Shown here one piece after another: positions 9,201-17,889 of a DNA stretch of 64,000 nt (position 1 is its first letter; each line of letters begins with the position of its first letter). The notes below the pieces were generated by a model, which saw only the letters and a list, made by a program, of their open reading frames with translations, was not told the DNA's origin and made no database searches. Position numbers and translations under genes: made by a program. Origin of the DNA: UBA5859 sp041940025 (GTDB taxonomy: Bacteria; Pseudomonadota; Gammaproteobacteria; UBA5859); NCBI GenBank assembly GCA_041940025.1, contig JBGTSY010000014.1:1-64000 (forward strand), given 5' to 3'.

Positions 9201-9530
9201 CTATTCACTATTTTCTGAGGCTTGCGCCTTAGAAACAATCTCTTTCAATTCACCACTCTCATATAGCTCGATAACAATATCACAGCCCCCCACCAATTCG
9301 CTGTTGACAAATAGTTGCGGAAAAGTCGGCCAATTGGAATATTGCGGCAACGCCTGTCGCACGCCTGGGCTAGTGAGTACATCTACATAAGCGAACTCAG
9401 CGTCAACATTCTTAAGGGCTTCCACTGTGCGCGCTGAAAACCCACACATAGGAAAAGTCGGAGACCCTTTCATGAATAGCACAATCGGGTGATTGTCAAT
9501 CGCGTCTTTAATTTGCTCCACTACGTCCAC
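9201..9530 (-). CDS. grxD: Monothiol glutaredoxin (CGFS type)
   Basis: A 109-residue Grx4-type glutaredoxin with active-site CGFS at residues 29-32 (preceded by GSPTFPM) and the TFPQLF and GGCDI glutathione-binding segments. The family binds a glutathione-ligated 2Fe-2S cluster and delivers Fe-S clusters. It lies 86 bases upstream of the peroxiredoxin on the same strand, so the two may be co-transcribed as an oxidative-stress pair. Confidence 0.96.
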   Translation of the reverse strand: MDVVEQIKDAIDNHPIVLFMKGSPTFPMCGFSARTVEALKNVDAEFAYVDVLTSPGVRQALPQYSNWPTFPQLFVNSELVGGCDIVIELYESGELKEIVSKAQASENSE

Positions 9531-9655
9531 TTAGCCACCTCGAATGAATGGAATATTAACTCAGGACAGTATGTCCAAGAACGCTATTGTAACCACGAGT
9601 TTAGACTATGTCTAAATAGATCTATAACCCATAGTTTTACCAGGGTTAAAAGTGG

Positions 9656-11197
9656 TTATTTCGCTTTTCCCCAACCGCCGCCGCCAGCGGAACAGAGGGT
9701 AATCCTATCACCAGACTGAACCCTTCTAGATACCTTGGCAGGCAATTCTGCACCATTGAGTAAGTTGCTTCCCGTTTGTCCCGGCTCCCCGTCCCACAAA
9801 CCCCAAGGCGCAGATTGCCGACGTTCTGTAATTAGGCTTACAGTTGCGTCACTTAAAAATTCAATCTCTCTTATCAAACCGTCTCCCCCCGCATGTACTC
9901 CCTTGCCTCCTGAGCCGCTACGATACGCATAGCGATTCACTCTTAAAGGATAGTGCATCTCTAAAGATTCGATAGGCGTGTTCAGGGTATTGGTCATATG
10001 GGTCTGCACGCCGTCTAATCCATCTTGGTGCTGTGACGCGCCCATGCCACCGCCCATCGTTTCATAATAGTCCCAACCAGTATCACCTTGATGACCGCAG
10101 GCCAAATTATTCATGCTGCCGTGACTGGCGGCTGGGATGCGCTCAGGTATGGCCTCTGCCAACGCACCGAGTACCACATCCACTACTCGTGAACTGGTTT
10201 CCACGTTCCCTGCCGCAACTGCGGCCGGATAACGGGCATTGAGCACGCAATTTCCAGGTACTTGAAGCTGAATGCTGGAAAAAGCGCCCGCACAACTGGG
10301 CGTCTCTGATGGCATCAAACATCTGAATACATAAAAAACCGCAGCTGCGGTCACCGCCAAAGGGCAATTGAGATTTCCTGCCACCTGAGACGCCGAGCCG
10401 GAAAAGTCGGCAATAATAGCGCCCTCATCAATCTTCAACTGCAAATTCAACTTGATTCTACGATTGCCTACTCCGTCGTCATCCAGATAATCAGAGAAAC
10501 AGTAGGTCCCGAAAGGCAACGAGTTCAACGTTTGACCTGCCATTCTCTTCGCATAGGCATTGAGCGCACAGACGGACGCTTCAAATCCAGCAACAGTGAG
10601 CGACTCTACTAAAGCTGTCATTTTATCAAGACCAAATTCGCAGGCGCTGAGCTGCGCATGAATATCCGCTTTAAAATAGTGTGGCGTGTTCACCTGCTGA
10701 CAAATCTGCTGCCATGTAGACTGCTGCACTTGACCACTAGAGATGAGCCGCTGCGGTACAATGCGCACCCCCTCTTGATTAATATGGGTGGCAATAGGCA
10801 TGGACCCTGCGGTGTCTGATCCCACATCTGCATGATGGGCGCGGTTAGCGACAAACCCGACTAGTTGATCTCCACTGAATACGGGGGCAATGACAGTCAT
10901 ATCTGGTAAATGGGTACCACCAGCGTAAGGATCGTTGACAATATAGCGATCACCGGGCTGCCATTCACAACTTGAAACCAATGACCTCATTGCATAAGCC
11001 ATACTGCCCAAGTGCACTGGAATATGAGCGGCTTGCGCGCAAAGCTCACCTCGAGCATCGAACAACGCGCAGGAAAAATCCAAACGATCTTTAATGTTGG
11101 GAGAAAATGCGGCTCTCTTTAGCAAGATGCCCATCTCGTCACAAATCGCATCTAACTGATTGGCAAAAAGGGTTAATTGAATTCCGTCCATGGACAT
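9656..11197 (-). CDS. Hydantoinase B / oxoprolinase family protein (orphan HyuB)
   Basis: A 513-residue protein of the HyuB family, the B subunit of ATP-dependent N-methylhydantoinases, 5-oxoprolinases and acetone carboxylase-like enzymes. Family segments include LLKRAAFSPNIKDRLDFSCA, HIPVHLGSM, VNDPYAGGTHLPDM and the glycine-rich C-terminal YRSGSGGKGVHAGGDG. The ATP-binding HyuA partner is not next to it, which is unusual because the two are normally adjacent or fused. Start ATG at 11197 has only a weak ribosome site; a second Met is residue 3. The substrate cannot be inferred. Confidence 0.88.
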   Translation of the reverse strand: MSMDGIQLTLFANQLDAICDEMGILLKRAAFSPNIKDRLDFSCALFDARGELCAQAAHIPVHLGSMAYAMRSLVSSCEWQPGDRYIVNDPYAGGTHLPDMTVIAPVFSGDQLVGFVANRAHHADVGSDTAGSMPIATHINQEGVRIVPQRLISSGQVQQSTWQQICQQVNTPHYFKADIHAQLSACEFGLDKMTALVESLTVAGFEASVCALNAYAKRMAGQTLNSLPFGTYCFSDYLDDDGVGNRRIKLNLQLKIDEGAIIADFSGSASQVAGNLNCPLAVTAAAVFYVFRCLMPSETPSCAGAFSSIQLQVPGNCVLNARYPAAVAAGNVETSSRVVDVVLGALAEAIPERIPAASHGSMNNLACGHQGDTGWDYYETMGGGMGASQHQDGLDGVQTHMTNTLNTPIESLEMHYPLRVNRYAYRSGSGGKGVHAGGDGLIREIEFLSDATVSLITERRQSAPWGLWDGEPGQTGSNLLNGAELPAKVSRRVQSGDRITLCSAGGGGWGKAK

Positions 11198-11405
11198 ATA
11201 TTAATCGGGATTTTCTCTACCACAAGTAGTTGATGTTGAAACTTCTCATACCCACTTATAGAATGGGTGTCATTTGGACTGAATCTAAATGGCCCACACG
11301 ACAGCAGTTAACTAAAGATTCAGTGACTGATCATCAGTGCTATCCCAAACACAGGTAATCAAACCGTATCGCACCTTAACAATTTGGAGTTAGAAAGGAA
11401 AAATA

Positions 11406-11984
11406 ATGGCGATTGAGCTACCGGCCTTACCCTACGAAATGAATGCATTGGCGCCGCATATTTCTAAAGAAACCTTAGAATTTCACTACGGGAAACATCA
11501 TCAAACCTATGTCACCAATCTCAATAACCTCATTAAAGACACGGAATTTGAAAACGCCGATCTTGAAACCATTGTGAAACAATCCAGCGCAGGTGTGTTT
11601 AACAATGCTGCGCAGATATGGAACCATACTTTTTATTGGAACAGCCTCAGCCCAAATGGCGGTGGAGAGCCCACCGGCGCGGTTGCTGACGCCATCAACA
11701 GCAGCTTCGGCTCTTTTGCTGAATTTAAGGAAGGATTCACCAAAACTGCAGTGACCACGTTTGGATCTGGCTGGGCCTGGTTAGTGAAGCAGCCAGACGG
11801 CAAGCTGGGACTGGAAAGCACCAGCAATGCCGCCACTCCGCTTACCACAGACGCTATCCCGTTGCTTACTTGCGACGTATGGGAGCATGCCTACTACATC
11901 GATTATCGCAATGCGCGTCCCAAATATCTGGAAGCATTTTGGAACTTGGTAAATTGGGAGTTTGTGGCGAAAAATCTTGTTTAA
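11406..11984 (+). CDS. sodB: Superoxide dismutase (Fe)
   Basis: Cytoplasmic superoxide dismutase of 192 residues. Metal ligands are H27 (HYGKHH), H74 (WNHTFYW), D156 and H160 (DVWEHAYYID). Q70 in NNAAQIWNHTFYW is the position typical of the iron enzyme. A ribosome site (GGAGTTAGAAAGGA) precedes ATG. It is followed by its own terminator at 12052, so it is probably monocistronic. It lies near peroxiredoxin and grxD, giving a local cluster of oxidative-stress genes. Confidence 0.97.
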   Translation: MAIELPALPYEMNALAPHISKETLEFHYGKHHQTYVTNLNNLIKDTEFENADLETIVKQSSAGVFNNAAQIWNHTFYWNSLSPNGGGEPTGAVADAINSSFGSFAEFKEGFTKTAVTTFGSGWAWLVKQPDGKLGLESTSNAATPLTTDAIPLLTCDVWEHAYYIDYRNARPKYLEAFWNLVNWEFVAKNLV

Positions 11985-12051
11985 TTCAAGAGACTGACGA
12001 CAACAAGAATAGAAACTGTACGTATTTGGGTTTTTAACCTAAAAATTCATT

Positions 12052-12081
12052 GGCAGCCCATTGGTGCTGCCTTTGTTTTTT
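12052..12081 (+). terminator. Rho-independent terminator of sodB
   Basis: GGCAGC (12052-12057) pairs with GCTGCC (12066-12071) around an 8-base loop, followed by TTTGTTTTTT. It lies about 70 bases after the sodB stop and ends just before the argD ribosome-binding site. Confidence 0.8.
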
Positions 12082-12093
12082 AAGGAATAGAGA

Positions 12094-13269
12094 ATGAATT
12101 CGGCACTCATTGATGCCTATAAGCGATTAGCCGTCACCTTCGTTCAAGGAGAAGGCTGTTGGTTGTGGGACAAACAAGATAAAAGATATCTAGACGCACT
12201 CTCTGGTATTGGCGTCTGCGCCTTAGGCCATTGCCACCCTAGAATCACCGACACCATTCGACGTCAGGCAGATACGTTAATCCATACTTCTAATATCTAT
12301 CAGGTAGAAGCCCAACAACTGTTGGCAGAAAAGTTATGCCAACTGAGCAACATGGAAAAAGTATTTTTTACCAATTCAGGTGCAGAGGCGAATGAGTGTG
12401 CGATAAAACTTGCGCGACTATATGGCCATCAAAAAGGCATTGATGAACCGACCATCATCGTCATGGAGCGAAGCTTTCATGGTCGTACATTGGCCACACT
12501 CTCGGCGACCGGAAATCGAAAAATTCAAGCCGGCTTTGAACCCTTAGTTAAGGGCTTCGTACGTGCCCCCTTTGCAGATCTTGAGGCAGTACGCACCATC
12601 GCGGGAACAAATCCCAACGTGGTCGCCGTCCTGCTGGAACCGATTCAAGGTGAAGGCGGTATTCACTCGGCGACAACAGACTATTTGACCGGCATTCGTC
12701 AATTGTGCGATCAACAAGGTTGGTTATTGATGTTGGATGAAATTCAAAGCGGCCTTTGTCGAACGGGGCAATGGTTTGCCCATCAACATCATGAGATAGT
12801 TCCTGACGTGCTCTGCTCTGCCAAGGCGTTGGGCAATGGTATTCCCATTGGTGCCTGTCTGGCTCGGGGAGAAGCCGCCACTGTCATTCACCCTGGAAAC
12901 CACGGCTCCACCTTCGGGGGCAATCCTTTCGCTTGCTCGGTGGCCATGACCGTACTTGAAGTGATGAAAGACGACAATTTAGCGGCACGTGCCGAGCAGC
13001 AAGGTAAAAAACTGAGCCAAATGTTTAGCGAACAGATCCAGCGCACTAATTTAGACGTTGACATTCGCGGTCAAGGTTTAATGATCGGATTAGATGTGAA
13101 AAAACCCTGTACACAATTGGTACAGCAGGCATTGGAAAAACAACTGCTGATCAATGTCACCAGCGAGTCGGTGATCCGACTGTTGCCGCCTCTTATCATT
13201 GACGACGCGCTGCTGGAAAAGATCGTTAACCGCCTGTTCCCGCTGATCCACAACCATCTACACTCCTGA
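12094..13269 (+). CDS. argD: Acetylornithine aminotransferase
   Basis: Class III PLP-dependent aminotransferase of 391 residues; converts N-acetylglutamate semialdehyde to N-acetylornithine. Visible motifs are the phosphate-binding NSGAEANE, SFHGRT, the LMLDEIQSGLCRTG segment with the PLP-nitrogen-binding aspartate, the Schiff-base lysine in CSAKALGNGIPIGA, and GSTFGGNPF. A ribosome site AAGGAATAGAG precedes ATG. argF follows after 9 bases, forming an arginine operon. Succinyldiaminopimelate transaminase activity is possible, as in E. coli ArgD. Confidence 0.94.
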   Translation: MNSALIDAYKRLAVTFVQGEGCWLWDKQDKRYLDALSGIGVCALGHCHPRITDTIRRQADTLIHTSNIYQVEAQQLLAEKLCQLSNMEKVFFTNSGAEANECAIKLARLYGHQKGIDEPTIIVMERSFHGRTLATLSATGNRKIQAGFEPLVKGFVRAPFADLEAVRTIAGTNPNVVAVLLEPIQGEGGIHSATTDYLTGIRQLCDQQGWLLMLDEIQSGLCRTGQWFAHQHHEIVPDVLCSAKALGNGIPIGACLARGEAATVIHPGNHGSTFGGNPFACSVAMTVLEVMKDDNLAARAEQQGKKLSQMFSEQIQRTNLDVDIRGQGLMIGLDVKKPCTQLVQQALEKQLLINVTSESVIRLLPPLIIDDALLEKIVNRLFPLIHNHLHS

Positions 13270-13278
13270 GCAGGTGCT

Positions 13279-14184
13279 ATGAGCGTACAGCATTTTCTGA
13301 CATTAAATGATTTTAGTCTCGAACAACTCAAGCTTGTCTTGGCGCGCGCCATTGAATTGAAAAAAGAACGCGCAACTGGTCAAGTCAGAAATAGTATGCA
13401 AAATCGAGTTCTTGGAATGATATTTGAGAAAGCCTCAACTCGAACCCGGGTCGCCTTTGAGTCCGCCATGGCGCAATGTGCGGGACACGCTATCTTTCTC
13501 GCCCCCGATAATACTCAATTAGGTAGAGGTGAACCCATCGAAGACACCGCACGGGTGTTGTCCCGTATGGTGGATATCATCATGCTGCGTACCTTTGAGC
13601 ACAGTAAAATTGAAGCCTTTGCACAATATTCACAAGTCCCCGTGATCAATGCGTTGACAGATAGATTTCACCCGTGCCAATTACTCGCGGATCTACAAAC
13701 CTATCAAGAACAGCGGGGCGCCATTCAGGGTGCTAAAGTCGCTTGGATTGGTGACGGGAACAACATGTGCCACTCCTATATGAATGCCGCGCGTATTTTT
13801 GACTTTCATCTCAATATTGCCTGCCCCGATGGATATGCCCCGGATGCGGATATCTGTGATTTCAACCAATCAAGCATCACCCTCTCAGAAAACGCCCTGG
13901 AGGCCGCATTCGGCGCAGATTTAGTAGTCACCGATGTGTGGGCAAGCATGGGAGATGAAGCAGAAACTGCGCAGCGCCAACGAGTATTTAAGCCGTATCA
14001 GGTGACCCCACAAGTGATGCAACAAGCAAGCAAAGATGCCCTCTTCATGCATTGTTTGCCTGCCCATAGAGATGAGGAAGTCACCGCTGATGTTATCGAC
14101 GGACCGCAAAGTGTGGTGTGGCAGGAAGCTGAAAATCGCTTACACAGCCAGAAAGCGTTACTCGAATTTTTATTAGGCTGTTAA
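13279..14184 (+). CDS. argF: Ornithine carbamoyltransferase
   Basis: Forms citrulline from ornithine and carbamoyl phosphate. The protein has 301 residues. Carbamoyl-phosphate-binding STRTR and HPCQLLADLQT, and ornithine-binding MHCLPAHR with its reactive cysteine, are intact. It is the second gene of argD-argF and ends at a strong terminator. argE and argA are found 24 kb away in this window, so the arginine genes are dispersed. Confidence 0.97.
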   Translation: MSVQHFLTLNDFSLEQLKLVLARAIELKKERATGQVRNSMQNRVLGMIFEKASTRTRVAFESAMAQCAGHAIFLAPDNTQLGRGEPIEDTARVLSRMVDIIMLRTFEHSKIEAFAQYSQVPVINALTDRFHPCQLLADLQTYQEQRGAIQGAKVAWIGDGNNMCHSYMNAARIFDFHLNIACPDGYAPDADICDFNQSSITLSENALEAAFGADLVVTDVWASMGDEAETAQRQRVFKPYQVTPQVMQQASKDALFMHCLPAHRDEEVTADVIDGPQSVVWQEAENRLHSQKALLEFLLGC

Positions 14185-14192
14185 CTGGATGC

Positions 14193-14227
14193 AAAAAAAA
14201 GCCCCGAAGGATCCGGGGCTTTTTTCA
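14193..14227. terminator. Bidirectional terminator between argF and SDR gene
   Basis: AAGCCCCG (14199-14206) pairs with CGGGGCTT (14214-14221). The stem is flanked by an A-run on the left and a T-run on the right, so it can terminate both argF and the convergent SDR gene. Confidence 0.85.
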
Positions 14228-14238
14228 TAGCAAAGAGG

Positions 14239-15135
14239 CTACATAATTTTTGCTTTTGCCAAAAACTGCATCTCATCTGCAGGGGTATTGGCCACTACCG
14301 CCTCGTCTGTATTCATTATCTCTTTTAACTGTGCCTGAATATCTTCCGCGCTAATCTTCTCTTTAAAGATACCTGGCGTCACACCCCAATAGATGCGCCC
14401 TACCCGTCCGCCACCGGCAGAAAACACCTCTCCGCTCACCTTGCAGTCTTCATGAGCAAAATAGCCCACTACCGGAGTCACTAATTCTGGGTGCAAATTC
14501 TTCGCCATCGGACCCATGAGATCTTCCGTCATACGAGTTCTGGCCATGGGTGCCAACACATTCACTTTGACGTTTTTCTTGGCACCTTCTTGCGCCAACG
14601 ATTTTGAAAATCCGGTGATGCCCGCCTTGGCCGCGCTATAATTTGTTTGGCCAAAATTTCCGAAGCTGGCGGCTGATGTGGTATTCACTATTCTTCCATA
14701 CTGCTGTTGCTCGTACATAATTGGCCACGCAGCCTTACACATCCATACGGTTCCCATTAAATGCACGTCGATTACCAACTGATAGCTATCAGTGGTCATG
14801 TTCTTGAAGGATTTGTCCCGCAGAATACCGGCGTTGTTCACCAGTATGTCCAACTGACCATAGTTATCTATAGCGGTCTGCACCACACTCTGTGCACCCT
14901 CCACGGTGGCCACACTGTCAAAATTGGGCACAGCTTCTCCACCGGCAGTTTTAATCTCGTCCACGACGGTTTGCGCCGCAGATTGTCCTTCTCCGGTACC
15001 ATCGGTGTGACCACCTAAATCATTGACGACCACCTTTGCACCACGAGACGCCAAAAATAGCGCATGACTCTTACCTAAGCCATTACCTCCCCCGGTAACG
15101 ATGGCGACCTTTCCATCATATCTTAACTCCGACAT
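14239..15135 (-). CDS. Short-chain dehydrogenase, HSD17B4/multifunctional-enzyme-like
   Basis: NAD(P)-dependent SDR oxidoreductase of 298 residues. Cofactor motif TGGGNGLG (14-21), NNAG (100-103) and catalytic Y166-x3-K170 are present. The VVNDLGG segment after beta-strand 2 and the C-terminal AGGGRVGRIYWG resemble the (3R)-hydroxyacyl-CoA dehydrogenase domain of peroxisomal multifunctional enzyme type 2, so the substrate is probably a 3-hydroxyacyl-CoA or steroid-like ring compound; this is inference. It converges with argF. Confidence 0.88.
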   Translation of the reverse strand: MSELRYDGKVAIVTGGGNGLGKSHALFLASRGAKVVVNDLGGHTDGTGEGQSAAQTVVDEIKTAGGEAVPNFDSVATVEGAQSVVQTAIDNYGQLDILVNNAGILRDKSFKNMTTDSYQLVIDVHLMGTVWMCKAAWPIMYEQQQYGRIVNTTSAASFGNFGQTNYSAAKAGITGFSKSLAQEGAKKNVKVNVLAPMARTRMTEDLMGPMAKNLHPELVTPVVGYFAHEDCKVSGEVFSAGGGRVGRIYWGVTPGIFKEKISAEDIQAQLKEIMNTDEAVVANTPADEMQFLAKAKIM

Positions 15136-15187
15136 GGTTCTTTCTCTCCTTTGTTATCATGGTGAACTAACGTTTAAGGCGTGCTCA

Positions 15188-16123
15188 TTATGAACTAAGT
15201 CGACGCTGAGTGTTAGCACCGATCCCTCGAATATGAGCAAAATGGGTATTCCAATTCGCAAACAAAATGCCCCTATCCTCTGCCAGAAATAGATCATCCT
15301 GCTCTTTACCTGGTACATTTTTAACCAGCTCAAACCCACATTGCTGTAACAGCTGCTGCAATTCATGCAGATAAAAACCGCTCAACAGCGGTTCGCGTCC
15401 GAAACGCAAACTGCCTTCCAAAATTTTTTGTCGCCATGTCATCGGCTTGGACTTAAAAAATTTACCATCAGCATAATCGAATACCATCTCCACCTTATCA
15501 CCACAATATGCAGATAAGTCCAAGAAAAGTGCCTTAGTTGCAGATTTCGTGAGATAGTATGAGACTCCATTCCAACACACTAAAGTGAGCTGATTCGCAT
15601 CAAATTCACTCTGCGACAACACTTCTGAGACAGAATTGCGCTCAAAATCTATAGGCAAGTAACTCACACTTTCGGGCGGTGTTAAACCTGCTCGCTTGAT
15701 CAATGCCAGTTTGTGAGCCTGACTGGCAGGATGATCTAATTCAAACACACGTATTCTAGAGAGTAATTCCGGGTGGCGAAAAACAAAAGAATCTAATCCC
15801 GCACCCAATATAATGTATTGCGTGACGCCCTCCTTTATACGTTTTTGCAATAAATCCTCGGCAAACCGCGCGCGCATTAAAATTTCTGCCAATAGTGCCC
15901 AATAGGGTCTCACCTTACGTAACCGCTCACTGTACTGTATTCGAGTGGATGCGAATTTCATGAGCCGGTGAATCAACGTGCTGCTCGCAAGACTCTGAAG
16001 TCGCTTGGGCAAAAATAGTGTCGCCACGGGATCGGGAAACAGATCGATATCTGGTGACGCATCTGCTACTGCACGTAGAAAGGTCACCCCTATCGCAGTT
16101 CTACTCGGTGAATCTACTTTCAT
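15188..16123 (-). CDS. Class I SAM-dependent methyltransferase, TIGR00027/LCMT-like (copy 1)
   Basis: A 311-residue methyltransferase with the SAM motif YIILGAGLDS (GAGLDS 107-112) and the acidic ELDHP motif (128-132), the hallmark order of the leucine carboxyl methyltransferase-like TIGR00027 family. A second member of the family lies at 60.6 kb. The substrate is unknown; members are often found near polyketide or lipid genes. It lies between the SDR gene (52 bases downstream) and the PmoC-like gene on the same strand, but a terminator separates it from the latter. Confidence 0.85.
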   Translation of the reverse strand: MKVDSPSRTAIGVTFLRAVADASPDIDLFPDPVATLFLPKRLQSLASSTLIHRLMKFASTRIQYSERLRKVRPYWALLAEILMRARFAEDLLQKRIKEGVTQYIILGAGLDSFVFRHPELLSRIRVFELDHPASQAHKLALIKRAGLTPPESVSYLPIDFERNSVSEVLSQSEFDANQLTLVCWNGVSYYLTKSATKALFLDLSAYCGDKVEMVFDYADGKFFKSKPMTWRQKILEGSLRFGREPLLSGFYLHELQQLLQQCGFELVKNVPGKEQDDLFLAEDRGILFANWNTHFAHIRGIGANTQRRLSS

Positions 16124-16504
16124 AGACTATCCTCAGCCTGCGCCATTGCTTATCCGCCTCTATGTGAGTGGTGGCCGAGAGATCATCTTCAGTATGGTAT
16201 CGCTCACACACTTGATAGGGTGTATTGACTGAACAACCTGTGGCCGGTTTTGCCAGGAATGGCTATTAATAAAAATCTTATAGTCTTCACTCGTCAGGGC
16301 GAAAACCATGGTGATTATATTTTCGCTCTGTTAGCTAAGATAAATTGCATTTAATTTGTTCTTGAAAGCTGTCTAAGTCTTATTTTTATAATTCCACTAT
16401 TCCTCGATTAATAAAATGTGTGATCGAGGTGATCTGTCTGAGCAAATAAAACAAAGCCCCGATAACGGGGCTTCAAAGTTGAGAGCTAATGCAACGATTG
16501 CAGA
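16124..16504. other. Intergenic stretch downstream of the pmoC-like gene
   Basis: No supported gene. It contains the terminator described at 16451. It also has an imperfect inverted repeat: AGGGCGAAAA at 16296-16305 against TTTTCGCTCT at 16320-16329 (9 of 10 pairs) around a 14-base loop. The repeat lacks a T-tail and its role is unknown. The rest is AT-rich. Confidence 0.5.
16451..16473 (-). terminator. Rho-independent terminator of the pmoC-like gene
   Basis: AAGCCCCG (16454-16461) pairs with CGGGGCTT (16466-16473) around a 4-base loop. Read on the minus strand it is followed by a T-rich tail (TTTGTTTTATTT). It closes the PmoC-like transcript 32 bases after the stop, so no pmoA or pmoB is co-transcribed. 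Confidence 0.8.
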
Positions 16505-17395
16505 CTAAACCTCAGAGCTGGCTCGACGAGCTTCAGCGCTATCGGTGGCTTCTGTCGCATAAATTTCGGAGGTCAACACTTTCATTCTATTCAAGGACTG
16601 TAAGATGAAACCTGCGAATGCGAAAAGCCCCCATGCTAATACCACAAACCCCCAATGGATTGGTGCGGCAAACAACTCCTCTGCATAGAAGAAGGTGTGT
16701 CCCCACTCATTTAAGCCCAGATTAGGCATAATACCAACAGGTGCCAGCATCACGATAAAGAGTGGAATGGAAACGCGGCCAATAAAATCCGGCATACGTG
16801 TATGCATCCAGATCAATCCTAAAATCGCGCCCACCGCTCCAGCGGGAATCACCAAATAGAACAAACCTATATGAGTTGGCGTAAAATCAGTGTCGCGAAT
16901 CGTCACTTGGTGCCAAGCTGCGTCCGCTTCTACAAACAGTCCCAAGATAACATAGAATGCAAATATGCCAACGATAGCGGCGAAGGTGAAAATCAAATAG
17001 TAGATACCTAATTCACGCTCAGGGGTCATGACGTAGGGGTCTTCAGGCTTGGTAAAATAGATAGCCGGCGCACCAATGACAAGCGCCAAAGTCAGGGCTG
17101 TGACTTGCACCCAAAACAGACTCATCCAATAGAGTGAAAATTCCGGTGAAAAATAGTCCAATCCATAGGTAAAAGAGAAAACCTGTGTGTACCAGCGATA
17201 ACCAAAAATAAATACCGATAAGCCTGCGAGCACTAATAAAGCAGCCTTAATTGGCAAGACAGGGTTGCCACGGGCATCTATGGGAAAGAACAAAGACACC
17301 ACCCTATCCATAATCGCCCGGTACAGTCTACCGATGAGGGTGGTGGGTTGTTCGGAATCGCTTAAATGATCTTTAGGATCTAAAACAACAGACAT
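16505..17395 (-). CDS. pmoC: Copper membrane monooxygenase subunit C (PmoC/AmoC family), orphan
   Basis: A 296-residue polytopic membrane protein of the PmoC/AmoC family, the C subunit of particulate methane, ammonia and short-alkane monooxygenases. The family core WHQVTIRDTDFTPTH and LNEWGHTFFYAEELFAAP is unmistakable. All ligands known from M. capsulatus PmoC align: D158, H162 and H175 (D156/H160/H173 site) and N229, H233 and H247 (N227/H231/H245 site), so the metal sites look intact. At least six hydrophobic segments are visible. AGAGAGGAAA precedes ATG. The gene stands alone: downstream is a terminator, upstream a 494-base gap and malate synthase, with no pmoA or pmoB. Whether the enzyme uses methane, ammonia or other hydrocarbons cannot be told from this subunit. 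Confidence 0.95.
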   Translation of the reverse strand: MSVVLDPKDHLSDSEQPTTLIGRLYRAIMDRVVSLFFPIDARGNPVLPIKAALLVLAGLSVFIFGYRWYTQVFSFTYGLDYFSPEFSLYWMSLFWVQVTALTLALVIGAPAIYFTKPEDPYVMTPERELGIYYLIFTFAAIVGIFAFYVILGLFVEADAAWHQVTIRDTDFTPTHIGLFYLVIPAGAVGAILGLIWMHTRMPDFIGRVSIPLFIVMLAPVGIMPNLGLNEWGHTFFYAEELFAAPIHWGFVVLAWGLFAFAGFILQSLNRMKVLTSEIYATEATDSAEARRASSEV

Positions 17396-17889
17396 GCTGT
17401 ATTTCCTCTCTTCACTGATGGACCGAATTTATACTTTTGTTTTGTATCAAAATAAAACGAGAAGCTGCTGAGCAACCGTACAAAATGTAGCAAAGAGACA
17501 TTAAAATAACTAGGCAAGGTTGGACTGATAATTTTAACCGGCCTATAAAATATTATTATTCACTTATCAATTGATTAAAGGATAGACTGCGCGCCTAGTC
17601 TGCTTCACAACCCCTTGAATTAAAAGACAGTCAAGTTTCGAGTTCGATACATAACTCTTTATATTTCCACTCTGCTCCTGTACTAAGTAGTTGCATCACT
17701 ACAAAAAACTGGAAAAAAAGCGGCCCGCGCACCAAATGAAATGCCGTTTTTCAATGGACGAATTTGAAATAAGAGAATCGACGTCCCAAGAAAAAGCTGT
17801 TCTTGGGACATCCTTTTTGAGCAAACCATTAGAACCTATTACAAATCGGTGCAGACAAACTCTGACACACTGCAATACTAAGACACCTC
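17396..17889. other. Intergenic region upstream of the pmoC-like gene
   Basis: A 494-base gap with no supported coding gene. It must contain the promoter of the pmoC-like gene near its left end; several AT-rich boxes occur there but none makes a convincing -35/-10 pair. It holds the inverted repeat at 17783. A short 72-codon open frame from 17691 on the plus strand has no recognisable features. Confidence 0.5.
17783..17818 (+). terminator. Terminator-like hairpin with no upstream gene on its strand
   Basis: GTCCCAAGAA (17783-17792) pairs perfectly with TTCTTGGGAC (17800-17809) around a 7-base loop, followed by TTTTT at 17814-17818. The T-run is on the plus strand, where no gene precedes it. 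It could end an unannotated small RNA, or serve as the 3' structure of the glcB transcript on the minus strand, where it would lack a T-tail. Confidence 0.5.
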
